Below, piece by piece: positions 26,518 to 37,299 of a stretch of DNA of 64,000 nucleotides. This DNA is from Desulfuromonadales bacterium (GTDB lineage Bacteria > Desulfobacterota > Desulfuromonadia > Desulfuromonadales > Geopsychrobacteraceae): the NCBI GenBank assembly GCA_019429255.1, contig JAHYIY010000008.1:1-64000 (forward strand), given 5' to 3'. Each line of letters begins with the position of its first letter. The stretch's first letter is position 1. The notes under the pieces are model-generated. The model saw nothing but the letters and a program-made list of their open reading frames with translations. It was not told where the DNA came from and ran no database searches. The translations under genes were made by a program, and so were the position numbers.

Positions 26518-27318
26518 TTAGCGTAGCCCCAGCACATCCTGCATATCATACAGTCCTGGCGGTTGACCCTCCAGCCACTGGCAGGCGCGGGCAGCGCCGC
26601 GGGCGAACATATCACGGCTCATGGCGCGATGACTGATCTCGATGCGTTCTCCCATGCCGATAAAATAGACTGTGTGCTCACCGACAATATCGCCACCGCG
26701 CACTGTTTGCATGCCGATTTCGGCGTGGCTGCGTTCACCGCACATTCCCTCACGGTGATAATTAGCGACCTGGTTGTAATCACGCCCAAGGGTTTCAGCG
26801 ACCACTTCGCCCATGCGCACTGCAGTGCCGGAAGGGGAGTCCTTCTTTTTATTGTGGTGCAGTTCGACAACTTCGACATCGAAATCATCACCAAGGATCC
26901 TGGCGGCTTCCTTGAGCAGCTTGAAGCAGGCATTGACGCCGACGCTCATGTTGGGCGCCAGCACCACAGGAATCGTCCTGGCAAACTCCTCGACCTGCTG
27001 TTTCTGCTCAGGGGTAAAGCCGGTTGAGCCGCTGACCAGCATCTTGCCGTGCCGTGCGCAGACGGCGAGATTGTTCAGGGTCACTTCCGGGAAGGTAAAA
27101 TCGATGAGGACATCGGCTGTTGCAACCGCAGCATCAAGTTCGCTGGTCAGAGGGACGCCGATATTGCCGGCGCCGGCAATCAGTCCGGCATCCATCCCCA
27201 GTTGTGGGTGACCATCCCGTTCAACAGCGCCAGATAAGGTAAGCCCTTTTGTTTCACACACCGCCTGGATCAGGCGCGTACCCATGCGCCCGGCGGCGCC
27301 GATGATGGCAACATTCAT
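26518..27318 (-). CDS. dapB: 4-hydroxy-tetrahydrodipicolinate reductase
   Basis: ATG at 27318 ([19 protein letters not shown]) gives 266 aa with AAGGAAAA upstream. The nucleotide-binding GAAGRMG is at about 7-13 and the catalytic/substrate motif [15 protein letters not shown] at about 156. It reduces the dapA product to tetrahydrodipicolinate, the dapL substrate. It sits between dapA and dapL with short spacers. Confidence 0.95.
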   Translation of the reverse strand: MNVAIIGAAGRMGTRLIQAVCETKGLTLSGAVERDGHPQLGMDAGLIAGAGNIGVPLTSELDAAVATADVLIDFTFPEVTLNNLAVCARHGKMLVSGSTGFTPEQKQQVEEFARTIPVVLAPNMSVGVNACFKLLKEAARILGDDFDVEVVELHHNKKKDSPSGTAVRMGEVVAETLGRDYNQVANYHREGMCGERSHAEIGMQTVRGGDIVGEHTVYFIGMGERIEISHRAMSRDMFARGAARACQWLEGQPPGLYDMQDVLGLR

Positions 27319-27347
27319 GATGATTTTTCCTTGTGTTGCGAAGCTGT

Positions 27348-28223
27348 TCAAATCAGTTGGTGCTTGCTTAAGACTTCTTTGAGCTTGATCAGGTTTTCAG
27401 GCTGCAGGCCAACCAGGGGCAGCCGCACTGCAGGACGACATTTGCCCATTAAAGAGGCGGCGGTTTTAACCGGTACCGGATTGGCCTCTATGAACATGGC
27501 CTGGTGAACATCCAGCAGTTGCAGGTGCAGCTTTCTGGCATCGTCCCAGCGATTTTCCTGCGCTGCCACCACCATCTGCTTGACCTGCCTGGGGATAATG
27601 TTGGCGGACACGGAAATAATCCCTTTGGCGCCGCAGGCCATCAGCGGCAGGGCGAGGAAATCATCACCGGACAGGACATCGATCTTGTCACCGGCTTTGG
27701 CGATAATTTCACTGGCCTGGGTAACATCGCCGGAGGCTTCCTTGATGGCGACAATCTGCTTGAATTCTGCCAGGCGGATAGTGGTCGCAGCAGTTATGTT
27801 GCTGCCGGTACGACCAGGCACATTGTAAAGGACCTGCGGCAGGGCGACCTGCTCGGCAAGCGCCTTATAATGCTGATAGATCCCTTCCTGCGATGGTTTG
27901 TTGTAGTAGGGCGACACCAGCAGCAAACCGTCAGCGCCGGCTTCTTTGGCATGGCGTGAGATCTCAATCGCCTCGGCGGTGGAGTTGGAGCCGGTTCCGG
28001 CAACAACCGGGACCCGTTTGTTGACCTGGGCGATGCAGACGTCGATCACCCGGTTGTGTTCATGATAGTTGAGGGTAGCTGACTCTCCGGTGGTACCACA
28101 GGGGACGATCACATCGGTACCGTTTTCGATTTGGAATTCGATCAGCTGGCGGTAGCTTTCTTCATCAAGGTTCCCCTGTTCATCAAAGGGGGTGATGAGG
28201 GCGGTCATGGATCCGTGAAACAT
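27348..28223 (-). CDS. dapA: 4-hydroxy-tetrahydrodipicolinate synthase
   Basis: ATG at 28223 (FHGSMTALITPFDEQGNL) with GGAGGAGAAT upstream; 291 aa. Hallmarks are GTTGESATL, YNVPGRTGSN with the catalytic Tyr, and the Schiff-base lysine in VAIKEASGDV. It condenses pyruvate with aspartate semialdehyde from Asd, the first committed step to diaminopimelate and lysine. It follows lptM in the arg-dap block. Confidence 0.95.
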   Translation of the reverse strand: MFHGSMTALITPFDEQGNLDEESYRQLIEFQIENGTDVIVPCGTTGESATLNYHEHNRVIDVCIAQVNKRVPVVAGTGSNSTAEAIEISRHAKEAGADGLLLVSPYYNKPSQEGIYQHYKALAEQVALPQVLYNVPGRTGSNITAATTIRLAEFKQIVAIKEASGDVTQASEIIAKAGDKIDVLSGDDFLALPLMACGAKGIISVSANIIPRQVKQMVVAAQENRWDDARKLHLQLLDVHQAMFIEANPVPVKTAASLMGKCRPAVRLPLVGLQPENLIKLKEVLSKHQLI

Positions 28224-28332
28224 ATTCTCCTCCAATAAAAAAGAAAAGTGGACGCCGATATTGCTAACATACTGGCTGGGCAAAGTAAAGGGCAGTGGCA
28301 TTCACGGATGCAATAAAAAACATATAAAACAG

Positions 28333-28491
28333 TCAGTTAGATTGTTTTTTTTGCTCGCCGGAGTTCTCCTCCAGGGGCGCGGCAGGTTGCTCAACCGCTG
28401 CCTTGTTGACCGGACGAACGGGCCCCTTTGTGCCGCAGGCAGACAGCAACAGCGCGCTAATGATCAGGACCAGAATCAGTTGTAGGCGCAT
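28333..28491 (-). CDS. lptM: LptM-like small lipoprotein (52 aa)
   Basis: Missed by the ORF track. The product starts RLQLILVLIISALLLSAC, with a clean lipobox (LSAC) and mature start CGTKGPVRPV, the CGxKGPL-like head of LptM/YifL lipoproteins that assist maturation of the LptDE lipopolysaccharide translocon. Its ATG overlaps the argH stop by one base (TGATG). This gene position, after argH and before lysA/dapA, is common in proteobacteria; no lysA is present between it and dapA here. Confidence 0.78.
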   Translation of the reverse strand: MRLQLILVLIISALLLSACGTKGPVRPVNKAAVEQPAAPLEENSGEQKKQSN

Positions 28492-29867
28492 CAGATTACC
28501 CCGCCGTTCAACCGCGCCAGTTCCCGTTCCACCGCCGTGCGGGCGGTGCCGCCGGTGGCCTTGCGGGCGTTGACCGAGGCTTCGAGGGTAACGAAATCAT
28601 AAATGTCCCGGTCAATCAATGCAGAGAAGCTGCGAAATTCTTCCAGAGTCAACTCAGGGATATCCTTGCCGGTTTCAACGCAATAGCGCACCGTCTTGCC
28701 AACCACCTCGTGGGCTTGACGGAAGGGCATCCCTTTGCGCACACAGTAATCGGCAACATCGGTTGCCGTCGAAAATCCCCGCGCTGCCGCAATACGCATG
28801 TTGTCACTTTTGACCCGCATTTCAGCAATCATGTCGGCGAAAACCTTCAGGCTCCCTTTAACCGTGTCGATGGTGTCAAACAGGGGTTCCTTGTCTTCCT
28901 GCATGTCTTTGTTATAGGCCAGCGGCAGGGACTTCATCAGGGTCAAGAGGGCGATCAGGTTGCCGTAAACCCGGCCGGTTTTGCCGCGCACCAGTTCCGG
29001 TACATCCGGGTTTTTCTTTTGTGGCATGATCGAACTGCCGGTACAAAAAGCATCCGACAGTTCAATAAAGTTGAAATCGGCGCTCGACCAGAGGATCAGT
29101 TCTTCCGACAAACGCGACAGGTGCATCATCAGGATTCCGGCACAGGCGCAGAACTCAATGGCAAAGTCGCGATCAGACACGCTGTCAAGGCTGTTGCGGG
29201 TGACACCATCAAAACCAAGCTGCTGCGCCACCCACTCGCGGTCGATGGGGAAGGTGGTACCGGCCAGGGCTCCCGCGCCCAGGGGCAGAACATTAAAACG
29301 TTTGCGCAGATCCTGCAGGCGGCTGGTATCACGGGCGATCATCTCACGATAAGCGAGCAGGTGATGGCTGTAGAGCACCGGCTGGGCGGTTTGCAGATGG
29401 GTATAGCCGGGCATGATGACATCCAGATGGTTCTGCGCCTGGTGGATCAGCGATTGCTCAAGTTTGCCCAGATATCCCAGAATCGTGTCAATTTCATCGC
29501 GCAGGTAGAGGCGGATATCGAGCGCCACCTGATCGTTGCGGCTGCGCCCGGTGTGCAGTTTGCCACCGACCGGACCGATCCGTTCGATCAACCGCGCCTC
29601 GATGTTCATGTGGATGTCTTCGAGGGCAACGGAGAATTCGATCTTGCCGGCCTCAATCTCGGCAAGGATCGCGTCAAGGCCGGCGATGATCTGCTGCGCT
29701 TCATCGACAGCAATAATTCCCTGACGTCCGAGCATCTCGGCATGGGCTTTTGAGCCCTGGATATCGTAGCGATAAAGACGCTGATCGAATGCGATGGAGG
29801 CGGTGAATTCCTCGACAAATTTGTCGGTCGGTTGGGTGAAGCGACCACCCCATAGTTTGCTGCTCAT
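28491..29867 (-). CDS. argH: Argininosuccinate lyase
   Basis: 458 aa, normal length, beginning [20 protein letters not shown]. The fumarase/aspartase-superfamily signature [12 protein letters not shown] (about 285) carries the catalytic loop, with [13 protein letters not shown] and the [10 protein letters not shown] region. It splits argininosuccinate into arginine and fumarate. It is downstream of argG, separated by a perfect 16-bp-stem repeat, and overlaps lptM. Confidence 0.95.
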   Translation of the reverse strand: MSSKLWGGRFTQPTDKFVEEFTASIAFDQRLYRYDIQGSKAHAEMLGRQGIIAVDEAQQIIAGLDAILAEIEAGKIEFSVALEDIHMNIEARLIERIGPVGGKLHTGRSRNDQVALDIRLYLRDEIDTILGYLGKLEQSLIHQAQNHLDVIMPGYTHLQTAQPVLYSHHLLAYREMIARDTSRLQDLRKRFNVLPLGAGALAGTTFPIDREWVAQQLGFDGVTRNSLDSVSDRDFAIEFCACAGILMMHLSRLSEELILWSSADFNFIELSDAFCTGSSIMPQKKNPDVPELVRGKTGRVYGNLIALLTLMKSLPLAYNKDMQEDKEPLFDTIDTVKGSLKVFADMIAEMRVKSDNMRIAAARGFSTATDVADYCVRKGMPFRQAHEVVGKTVRYCVETGKDIPELTLEEFRSFSALIDRDIYDFVTLEASVNARKATGGTARTAVERELARLNGGVI

Positions 29868-29899
29868 TTTTCACTCTTTCTTGCTGGACAAAAACTCAG

Positions 29900-29970
29900 C
29901 CACCAAGGCACCAAGCGCACCAAGGGGGCAATCCCATTTGGTTTTCTTGGAGTCCTTGGTGCCTTGGTGG
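29900..29970. repeat. Inverted repeat between argG and argH
   Basis: CCACCAAGGCACCAAG (29900-29915) and CTTGGTGCCTTGGTGG (29955-29970) form a perfect 16-bp stem with a 39-nt loop. Sequences of this ACCAAGGCACCAAG kind are common dispersed repeats; it could attenuate or process the argG-argH transcript. Confidence 0.75.
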
Positions 29971-29982
29971 CAACGTGACTTA

Positions 29983-31203
29983 TTATTTTTTAGCTGCCCG
30001 CTGAATCGCCGCAATCCGCAAGCGCAACGCATTCAGCTTGATGAAGCCTTCCGCATCGGCCTGGTTGTAGACCTCATCGGCCTCAAAGGTAGCAAAGTCG
30101 ACATTGAACAGACTGTCAGTGGCTGAATCGCGGCCGACAACGCGACAGTGCCCCTTGTAGAGTTTGATCCGCGCTTTGCCGTTGACGGTCTGCTGGGTAT
30201 TATCGATCAGGGCTTGCAGGGCGAGACGCTCGGGAGCGAACCAGTAGCCGTTGTAGATCATAGCGGCATAGCGCGGTACCAGAGAGTCGCGCAGGTGCAT
30301 GACCTCACGGTCCATGGTGATCGATTCCACTGCCCGGTGGGCTTCTTCGAGGATGGTGCCGCCGGGGGTTTCATAGACACCGCGGCTTTTCATGCCGACG
30401 TAGCGATTTTCCATCAGGTCGACGCGACCGATGCCGTGCTTACCGCCCAGTTCATTGAGCTTGGCCATCAGCTTGGCCGGCGACAGACGCTCGCCGTTCA
30501 CCGCCACAGCGTCCCCCTGTTCAAACGCGATTTCAACAAATTCCGCTTGATCGGGAGCATCTTCCGGGCGCACGGTAAGCACGTACATTTCTTCCGGTGC
30601 TTCGGCCCAGGGATTCTCGAGAACATCCCCTTCAAAGGAGATGTGGAGCAGATTGCGGTCGGAGCTCCAGGGGAACTTTTTACTGGTCGGAACCGGAATG
30701 CCGTGTTTTTTGGCGTACGCTTCCAGTGCGCTACGGCTCTTCATGTCCCACTCACGCCAGGGAGCGATGACCTTGATCGCCGGATCGAAATGGTAATAAG
30801 CGATTTCAAAACGCACCTGATCATTGCCCTTGCCGGTGGCACCATGGGAAACGGCGTCCGCCCCTTCTTTGGCGGCAATCTCCATCTGCGCCTTGGAGAT
30901 CAGCGGACGGGCAATGGAGGTGCCAAGGAAGTAGCGTCCCTCGTAGATGGCGTTGGCCCGGAACATGGGGAAAACAAAGTCGCGGGCAAATTCTTCCTTC
31001 AAATCGACGATATGACAGGAAGAGGCACCGGTTTTTTTGGCCTTGTCAGGAACATGATCCAGTTCTTCCCCCTGGCCGAGATCGGCGCAGTAGGCAACGA
31101 CTTCGCAGCCGTATTCCTCTACCAGCCATTTAAGGATAATGGAGGTATCAAGCCCTCCTGAATAAGCCAGAACCGCTTTTTTAACCTGTCCTTTTTTGCT
31201 CAT
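29983..31203 (-). CDS. argG: Argininosuccinate synthase
   Basis: 406 aa. The ATP-pyrophosphatase P-loop is AYSGGLDTS (13-21), followed by [16 protein letters not shown] and the [15 protein letters not shown] motif. It ligates citrulline and aspartate to argininosuccinate with ATP. It follows the RDD gene after a mobile-element-like repeat and precedes argH in the arginine series. ATG at 31203 has AGGAGTATC upstream. Confidence 0.95.
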   Translation of the reverse strand: MSKKGQVKKAVLAYSGGLDTSIILKWLVEEYGCEVVAYCADLGQGEELDHVPDKAKKTGASSCHIVDLKEEFARDFVFPMFRANAIYEGRYFLGTSIARPLISKAQMEIAAKEGADAVSHGATGKGNDQVRFEIAYYHFDPAIKVIAPWREWDMKSRSALEAYAKKHGIPVPTSKKFPWSSDRNLLHISFEGDVLENPWAEAPEEMYVLTVRPEDAPDQAEFVEIAFEQGDAVAVNGERLSPAKLMAKLNELGGKHGIGRVDLMENRYVGMKSRGVYETPGGTILEEAHRAVESITMDREVMHLRDSLVPRYAAMIYNGYWFAPERLALQALIDNTQQTVNGKARIKLYKGHCRVVGRDSATDSLFNVDFATFEADEVYNQADAEGFIKLNALRLRIAAIQRAAKK

Positions 31204-31252
31204 TATAGATACTCCTGTGGGTGAAAAAGGGTGGAAACTTCCACCGCTAACG

Positions 31253-31411
31253 TTTGATGTAGTTACAAAACACCCTAAAGTAGATGGCTAGGCAAAAAAC
31301 GTCAAATGCAAGGCGCGCAATTGTCGAACAATGAGGCGTACTTATGTACGTCGAAGCAGTGAGACGATTGCAGCAATGCAGCAGTTGGCGATTTTTTGTG
31401 ACGCCATCAAA
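31253..31411. mobile_element. Dispersed element with inverted ends, family 4
   Basis: About 159 bp. The left end TTTGATGTAGTTACAAAA and right end TTTTGTGACGCCATCAAA are inverted repeats with a few mismatches. The interior has smaller palindromes such as GCGTACTTATGTACG. It sits in the 203-bp RDD/argG gap and its right end supplies the TGA stop of the RDD gene. I recall very similar right ends (GCGACGCCATCA) as dispersed repeats in Geobacter-type genomes, from memory and not checked. Confidence 0.65.
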
Positions 31412-32144
31412 GTTTGATGACGTAGGTGTCTGCCAAACGATCATGGAGGGCACGTTTCTGTTCGTCAAAGATCACCATCAGGTAGCCGATACCGAAAATA
31501 ATACCTGACAGAAACTTCGCCGGCACCTCACGAAAAGCCGCGCGCCCGTAGCTGATCGGAGAGCCGTCCTGACGCACGACCTTGATGCGCAACACCATTT
31601 TGCCCGGGGTCTGGCCGCAGTAGCCGGTGAAAAAGATGTAATAGGTAAAACTGATCAGGTAGCTGAAGAAATGGACGATAAAGGCGGTTTCACCACCGCC
31701 GCCATCACTGCCAACCACGGTTACCGTGCCGGCCAGGGCTAATATCCCGCCAAGGATCATCTGCAGACCGAAAACAATGGCAGCATCGACCAGGGTAGCG
31801 ACGGCGCGCATCCAGAAGGTTGCTTTGGGTACTGCATCCATTGGGTTGGAGTATACCCCGGGCATGGGCGGATGCGAAGGTGCTCCGTTCTGCTGCCATG
31901 GCTTGTTTACCGATGGCTGCTGAGGGGCAGCAGGTGAATCCTCTTCGGCTTGTTGTTGCGGTTGTTCGTCGTGTCGGACAGATTCACCGATCTCCTGTGT
32001 TTCGTTCTGTTCCTGCTGATCCTGTTGCTGCGGCAGCTCAAATGCCTTTGCACACAAGGGGCATTTGACCCGGATTGTGCCGGCAGGAATCTGTTGCGGA
32101 TCGATGGTGCGGCTGTATTCACAGTGGGGGCAGGTTAATTTCAT
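31407..32144 (-). CDS. RDD family membrane protein with N-terminal zinc ribbon
   Basis: 245 aa. An MJ0042-type zinc ribbon, KLTCPHCEYSR...VKCPLC, is at residues 2-31, followed by a Gln/Glu-rich low-complexity linker (about 40-75) and an RDD domain with FWMRAVATLVDAAIVFGLQM and three or four membrane helices ending RALHDRLADTYVI. RDD proteins are small membrane proteins, some linked to ion transport; the role here is unknown. It is set inside the arginine cluster between argF and argG. The stop is within a repeat element, so the C-terminus may have been altered. Confidence 0.83.
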   Translation of the reverse strand: MKLTCPHCEYSRTIDPQQIPAGTIRVKCPLCAKAFELPQQQDQQEQNETQEIGESVRHDEQPQQQAEEDSPAAPQQPSVNKPWQQNGAPSHPPMPGVYSNPMDAVPKATFWMRAVATLVDAAIVFGLQMILGGILALAGTVTVVGSDGGGGETAFIVHFFSYLISFTYYIFFTGYCGQTPGKMVLRIKVVRQDGSPISYGRAAFREVPAKFLSGIIFGIGYLMVIFDEQKRALHDRLADTYVIKL

Positions 32145-32148
32145 TGTT

Positions 32149-33060
32149 TTAACCTGCCATCAGGGTGGCCATAATGGCCTTCTGAACGTGGAGACGATTT
32201 TCCGCTTCGTCAAATATAATCGATTGCGGTCCCTCCATCACCTCGTTGGTAATTTCCTCATCGCGGTGGGCTGGCAGGCAGTGCATGACCAGGGCATCCC
32301 TGGCGGCGATACCAAGCAGTTCACTGTTTATCTGGAATCCGGCAAAGTCTTTGGCGCGGATTTGTTGTTCCCCTTCCTGGCCCATGCTCGCCCAGACATC
32401 GGTGTTAAGAATGTCAGCGCCTGCTGCCGCTTCACGCGGGTCGTTGGTCAGCATCAGACGGGCACCAGCCTGGCGGGCTTTTTCAACAACGCCGGCATCC
32501 GGTTCGTAGCCTTGCGGGGTAGCGATACGCAGCTCAAACCCGAACACTGACGCGGCATTGATCCAGCTGTTGGCCATATTATTGCCATCGCCAATCCAGC
32601 AATAAACGAGCTCACGATAATCAGGACGGTGTTCGCTGACGGTGAACAGATCGGCCATCAGCTGACAGGGGTGATTCAGGTCGGTAAGACCGTTGATAAT
32701 CGGCACGCTGCTGTGGGCCGCAAATTCTTCAACGATAGAGTGGGCAAAGGTGCGGATCATGATACCGTCGCAGTAGCGCGCCATGACCTTGGCGCTGTCA
32801 CGGATCGGTTCGCCGCGCCCCATCTGGGTGTTGCCGGAATGGAGAAACAGGGCGTGGCCACCCAGTTGATACATGCCGACCTCGAAGGAGACCCGGGTAC
32901 GGGTGGAACTTTTTTCAAAGATCATCGCCAGGGTTTTTCCTTCCAGCAAGCGATGAGGTTTGCGGTGCTGCTGCTTGGTCTTCAGCTCACGGGTCAGGGC
33001 AAAAATGCTCTCAAGATCACTTAATGACCAGTCGGAGAGGGAGAGGAAATCTTTTTTCAT
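32149..33060 (-). CDS. argF: Ornithine carbamoyltransferase
   Basis: 303 aa. The carbamoyl-phosphate loop is SSTRTRVSFEVG (about 51-62), ornithine-binding MGQEGE is preceded by a DVWAS segment, and HCLPAHRDEEI carries the catalytic Cys. It makes citrulline from ornithine and carbamoyl phosphate. The start overlaps the argD stop by 4 bp. Confidence 0.95.
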   Translation of the reverse strand: MKKDFLSLSDWSLSDLESIFALTRELKTKQQHRKPHRLLEGKTLAMIFEKSSTRTRVSFEVGMYQLGGHALFLHSGNTQMGRGEPIRDSAKVMARYCDGIMIRTFAHSIVEEFAAHSSVPIINGLTDLNHPCQLMADLFTVSEHRPDYRELVYCWIGDGNNMANSWINAASVFGFELRIATPQGYEPDAGVVEKARQAGARLMLTNDPREAAAGADILNTDVWASMGQEGEQQIRAKDFAGFQINSELLGIAARDALVMHCLPAHRDEEITNEVMEGPQSIIFDEAENRLHVQKAIMATLMAG

Positions 33061-34270
33061 GCTGTTGTTGCTCCTGCACTATGTTCACTTAAAATGGCAT
33101 CCAGAATGTCGATTGCTTGCATGATCTCGGTGCGGCTGATGATCAGCGGTGGGACAAAACGCAGTACATTGCCGGCGGTACAGTTGATCAGCAGGCCACG
33201 TTCCAGCGCTTTGTTGACTATAGGAGCCCCTTCACAGCTCAGTTCAACGCCGATCATCAGGCCGCGGCCACGAACCGACTGGATGACAAGGTGGCGCTCT
33301 TGAAGTTGTTCGAGGTGCTCAATAAAAAAAGCTCCGACAGCGTTGCAGTGCTGGAGTAGTTGGGGCCTGTTGAGCTCGTTAAAGGCGGCCACAGCAGCGG
33401 CCGTTGCCAGTGGATTGCCGCCGAAGGTGGAGCCGTGGGTGCCGGAGCCGAGGACTTCGGAGTAGGGGGCGCGGGCGATCATGGCACCGATGGGGACCCC
33501 GCCACCCAGGGCTTTGGCCAGGGTCATGACATCGGGCTCAATCTCTTCTTGTTGATAAGCAAACAGGCTCCCGGTCCGACCGAGGCCGGTCTGGATTTCG
33601 TCAACAATCAACAGCAGCCGGCGCTCGTTACAGAGTTCACGAACCGCCTTGAAGTAGCCGGAGGGTGGAATGCGTATGCCTCCTTCGCCCTGAATCGGCT
33701 CGAGAAGGACAGCGCAAGTGTTGGGCCCAACCGCCTGGTGCAGAGCCTCGATGTCACCAAAGGCAACATGCTTGAAGCCGGGGAGCAACGGGGCAAAACC
33801 GGCCTGGACTTTTTCCTGTCCGGTAGCGCTGACCGTTGCCAGGGTGCGCCCGTGGAAAGAGGCGATAGTGGAGATGATTTCGTGGCGCTGCGGGCTGAAG
33901 TTGTCGCTGCTCCATTTGCGGGCCAGTTTGAGCGCTGCTTCATTGGCTTCAGCCCCGGAATTACAAAAAAATACCCGATTGCCGAAGGAATGTTTGCATA
34001 ACAGTCGCGACAGTTCGATCTGGGCAGGAATATGATAGAAGTTGGAGCAGTGGATCAGGGTGCCGGCCTGTTCACGGATGGCGTCCACCACCGCCGGATG
34101 ACAGTGACCGAGGTTATTGACTGCCACTCCGGCGAGAAAATCGAGATAACGCTTGCCGTCGTTATCGGTCAGCCAGCAGCCTTCGCCCCGTACTGCCACC
34201 AACGGGTAACGCCCGTAAGTGCCGGCAACCGTGGTCAGACCCTGCTCAATCCATTGATCGGAGGTGGTCA

Positions 34271-34271
<1 letters not shown>
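33057..34271 (-). CDS. argD: Acetylornithine aminotransferase
   Basis: 404 aa, class III PLP aminotransferase. GVAVNNLGHCHP, the cofactor aspartate in LLLIVDEIQTGLGRTG, and the Schiff-base lysine in TLAKALGGGVPIGA are present. It transaminates N-acetylglutamate semialdehyde to N-acetylornithine; members often also act on N-succinyl-diaminopimelate pathway substrates, but DapL makes that unnecessary here. It abuts argB (stop/start share base 34271) and overlaps argF. Confidence 0.94.
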
Positions 34272-35242
<971 letters not shown>

Positions 35243-36571
35243 CTACAGGATATAGCGCGACAGATCTTCGTTCTGGCTGATTTTTGCCAGACGTTCGCGC
35301 ACCTGTTCGGCGCCGATCATCACCTTTTCGCCGGAATGTTCAGGCGCGTTGAAAGAGAGGTCTTCCAGGAGTTTTTCCATAATTGTGTGCAGGCGGCGAG
35401 CGCCGATATTCTCCGTGTTTTCATTGACCATTTTGGCAATTTTAGCCATTTCACGGATGGCTGAATCATCAAACTGCAGGTCGATGGATTCGGTTTTCAT
35501 CAGCTCACGGTACTGGCGGATCAGGGCGTTTTTGGGCTCGGTCAGAATTCGGTAAAAATCATCTTCGCCGAGGCTGTCCAGTTCCACGCGGATCGGGAAG
35601 CGTCCCTGGAGTTCGGGAATTAGATCCGAGGGTTTTGCCATGTGGAAGGCACCGGCGGCGATAAACAGAATATGGTCGGTTTTGATGGCACCATGCTTGG
35701 TGTTGACAGTGCTTCCTTCGACAATCGGCAGAATGTCACGCTGCACCCCCTCGCGTGAGACTTCCGGCCCATGTATCCCTTGGCGGCTGGCAATTTTGTC
35801 AATTTCGTCGACGAAGATGATCCCACTTTGTTCGGCACGCTCTTTGGCCAGGTTCGTAACGTTCTCCATGTCGACCAGTTTTTCCGCTTCGCTCGCGGTT
35901 AGAATGTCGCGCGCCTCGTTGACTTTGACACGTTTGCGTTTGGCGCTTTTGGGGAAAAGGTTGCCGAACATTTCCTTGATGTTAAACCCCAGTTCCTCGT
36001 TCCCCTGGGGGGTGAAAATCCCCATGGCCGGCAAGCTGCTGACTTCGACATCGAGCTCAACAAAACGCTCGTCCAGTTCTCCCAGGCGCAGCAATTTACG
36101 CAGGCGGTCACGGGTGCCCTGGCGCTGTTCCTCTTTGTCGGGAGAACGGTCAGTTTCGCCGGGCAGGAGCAGGTCCAGCAGTCGTTCTTCGGCATTGGCC
36201 TCGGCCTTGATCTGCATTTTTGCGGTTTCTTCCGCCTTAACCATGTTAATGGCCAATTCGAGCAGATCGCGCACCATGCTCTCGACATCGCGACCGACAT
36301 AGCCGACCTCGGTAAATTTGCTCGCTTCCACCTTGATGAACGGTGCCTGGGCGAGTTTGGCCAGGCGCCTGGCGATTTCGGTTTTGCCAACGCCGGTCGG
36401 GCCGATCATGATGATATTTTTCGGAGCGATCTCATCTCGTAACTCGGTCGGTACCTGCTGGCGGCGCCAGCGGTTGCGTAAGGCCACAGCGACGGCGCGC
36501 TTGGCATCTTTCTGGCCGATGATGTAGCGATCCAGTTCAGAAACAATTTCGCGGGGGGTAAAGTTGTTCAA
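35243..36571 (-). CDS. hslU: ATP-dependent protease ATPase subunit HslU
   Basis: 442 aa AAA+ unfoldase. Walker A is [15 protein letters not shown] (about 55-70), Walker B is [11 protein letters not shown], and the pore/substrate loop region and sensor GRFPIRVEL are present. The C-terminal end LSRYIL inserts into HslV to activate it. It works with HslV as the ClpYQ protease. The start overlaps the hslV stop by 4 bp. Confidence 0.96.
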   Translation of the reverse strand: MNNFTPREIVSELDRYIIGQKDAKRAVAVALRNRWRRQQVPTELRDEIAPKNIIMIGPTGVGKTEIARRLAKLAQAPFIKVEASKFTEVGYVGRDVESMVRDLLELAINMVKAEETAKMQIKAEANAEERLLDLLLPGETDRSPDKEEQRQGTRDRLRKLLRLGELDERFVELDVEVSSLPAMGIFTPQGNEELGFNIKEMFGNLFPKSAKRKRVKVNEARDILTASEAEKLVDMENVTNLAKERAEQSGIIFVDEIDKIASRQGIHGPEVSREGVQRDILPIVEGSTVNTKHGAIKTDHILFIAAGAFHMAKPSDLIPELQGRFPIRVELDSLGEDDFYRILTEPKNALIRQYRELMKTESIDLQFDDSAIREMAKIAKMVNENTENIGARRLHTIMEKLLEDLSFNAPEHSGEKVMIGAEQVRERLAKISQNEDLSRYIL

Positions 36572-37098
36572 GAAAGTACCTCGATAGCAATCCGGTCGTT
36601 AGTGTAGATACAGATGTCTGCGGCAATTTTCAGGGCTTCTTCAGTGATGCCGGCAGCATCAAGGGTCGAATGGGCGACCATCCCACGCGCTGCAGCGAGG
36701 GCAAAGCTGCCGCCGGAACCGATGGCGGCCACTCCGTCATCGGGTTCAATGACATCACCGGCACCGGAAATAATCAGGGTGACATCCTTGTCGGCGACAA
36801 TCAGCAGGGCTTCAAGGCGCCGCAAAATGCGGTCAGTGCGCCAATCTTTGGCCAGCGCGACGGCAGCTCGGGGCAGGTTACCGCGAAACTCCTGGAGTTT
36901 GGCCTCAAACTTTTCAAACAGGGTGAAGGCATCAGCCGTGCTACCGGCGAACCCCGCCAATACCTTATCTTCATACAACCGCCTGATTTTTCGCGCGCCG
37001 TGTTTCATCACGGTATTGCCGAGGCTGACCTGTCCGTCGCCACCCAGGGCGACCTGATGGTTGTGGCGAACAGAACAGATGGTTGTGCCTTTAAACAT
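36568..37098 (-). CDS. hslV: ATP-dependent protease peptidase subunit HslV
   Basis: ATG at 37098 ([19 protein letters not shown]) is chosen: GGAG lies six bases upstream, and it places the processing site so that Thr of TTICSV becomes the N-terminal nucleophile. The tracked start at 37221 adds a long non-family leader; ATG at 37110 is a second possibility. 176 aa, normal for this proteasome-like beta subunit. [13 protein letters not shown] and [13 protein letters not shown] are conserved. Confidence 0.94.
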   Translation of the reverse strand: MFKGTTICSVRHNHQVALGGDGQVSLGNTVMKHGARKIRRLYEDKVLAGFAGSTADAFTLFEKFEAKLQEFRGNLPRAAVALAKDWRTDRILRRLEALLIVADKDVTLIISGAGDVIEPDDGVAAIGSGGSFALAAARGMVAHSTLDAAGITEEALKIAADICIYTNDRIAIEVLS

Positions 37099-37299
37099 GA
37101 ATGGCTCCATAAAAATGAGTCCTAATGACAACAGGAATGCAAGCTGTTGCAGCGACAAACAAAAGATGCACCATAACACAAAAACGCCCCAATTAAAAAG
37201 GCCAATGTCGCCTGTCCACAAGGCTTTAATAAGGGGGTTGGCAGGGTGCAGAAAAACGATTTTTACCGCGACTGCAGCAAGGCTGGAACGATTTGTGGG

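Noticed and set aside
28710-29753. Plus-strand ORF of 347 aa opposite argH
   Set aside because: The argH frame carries the full lyase signature; the long antisense frame is a codon-bias artefact.
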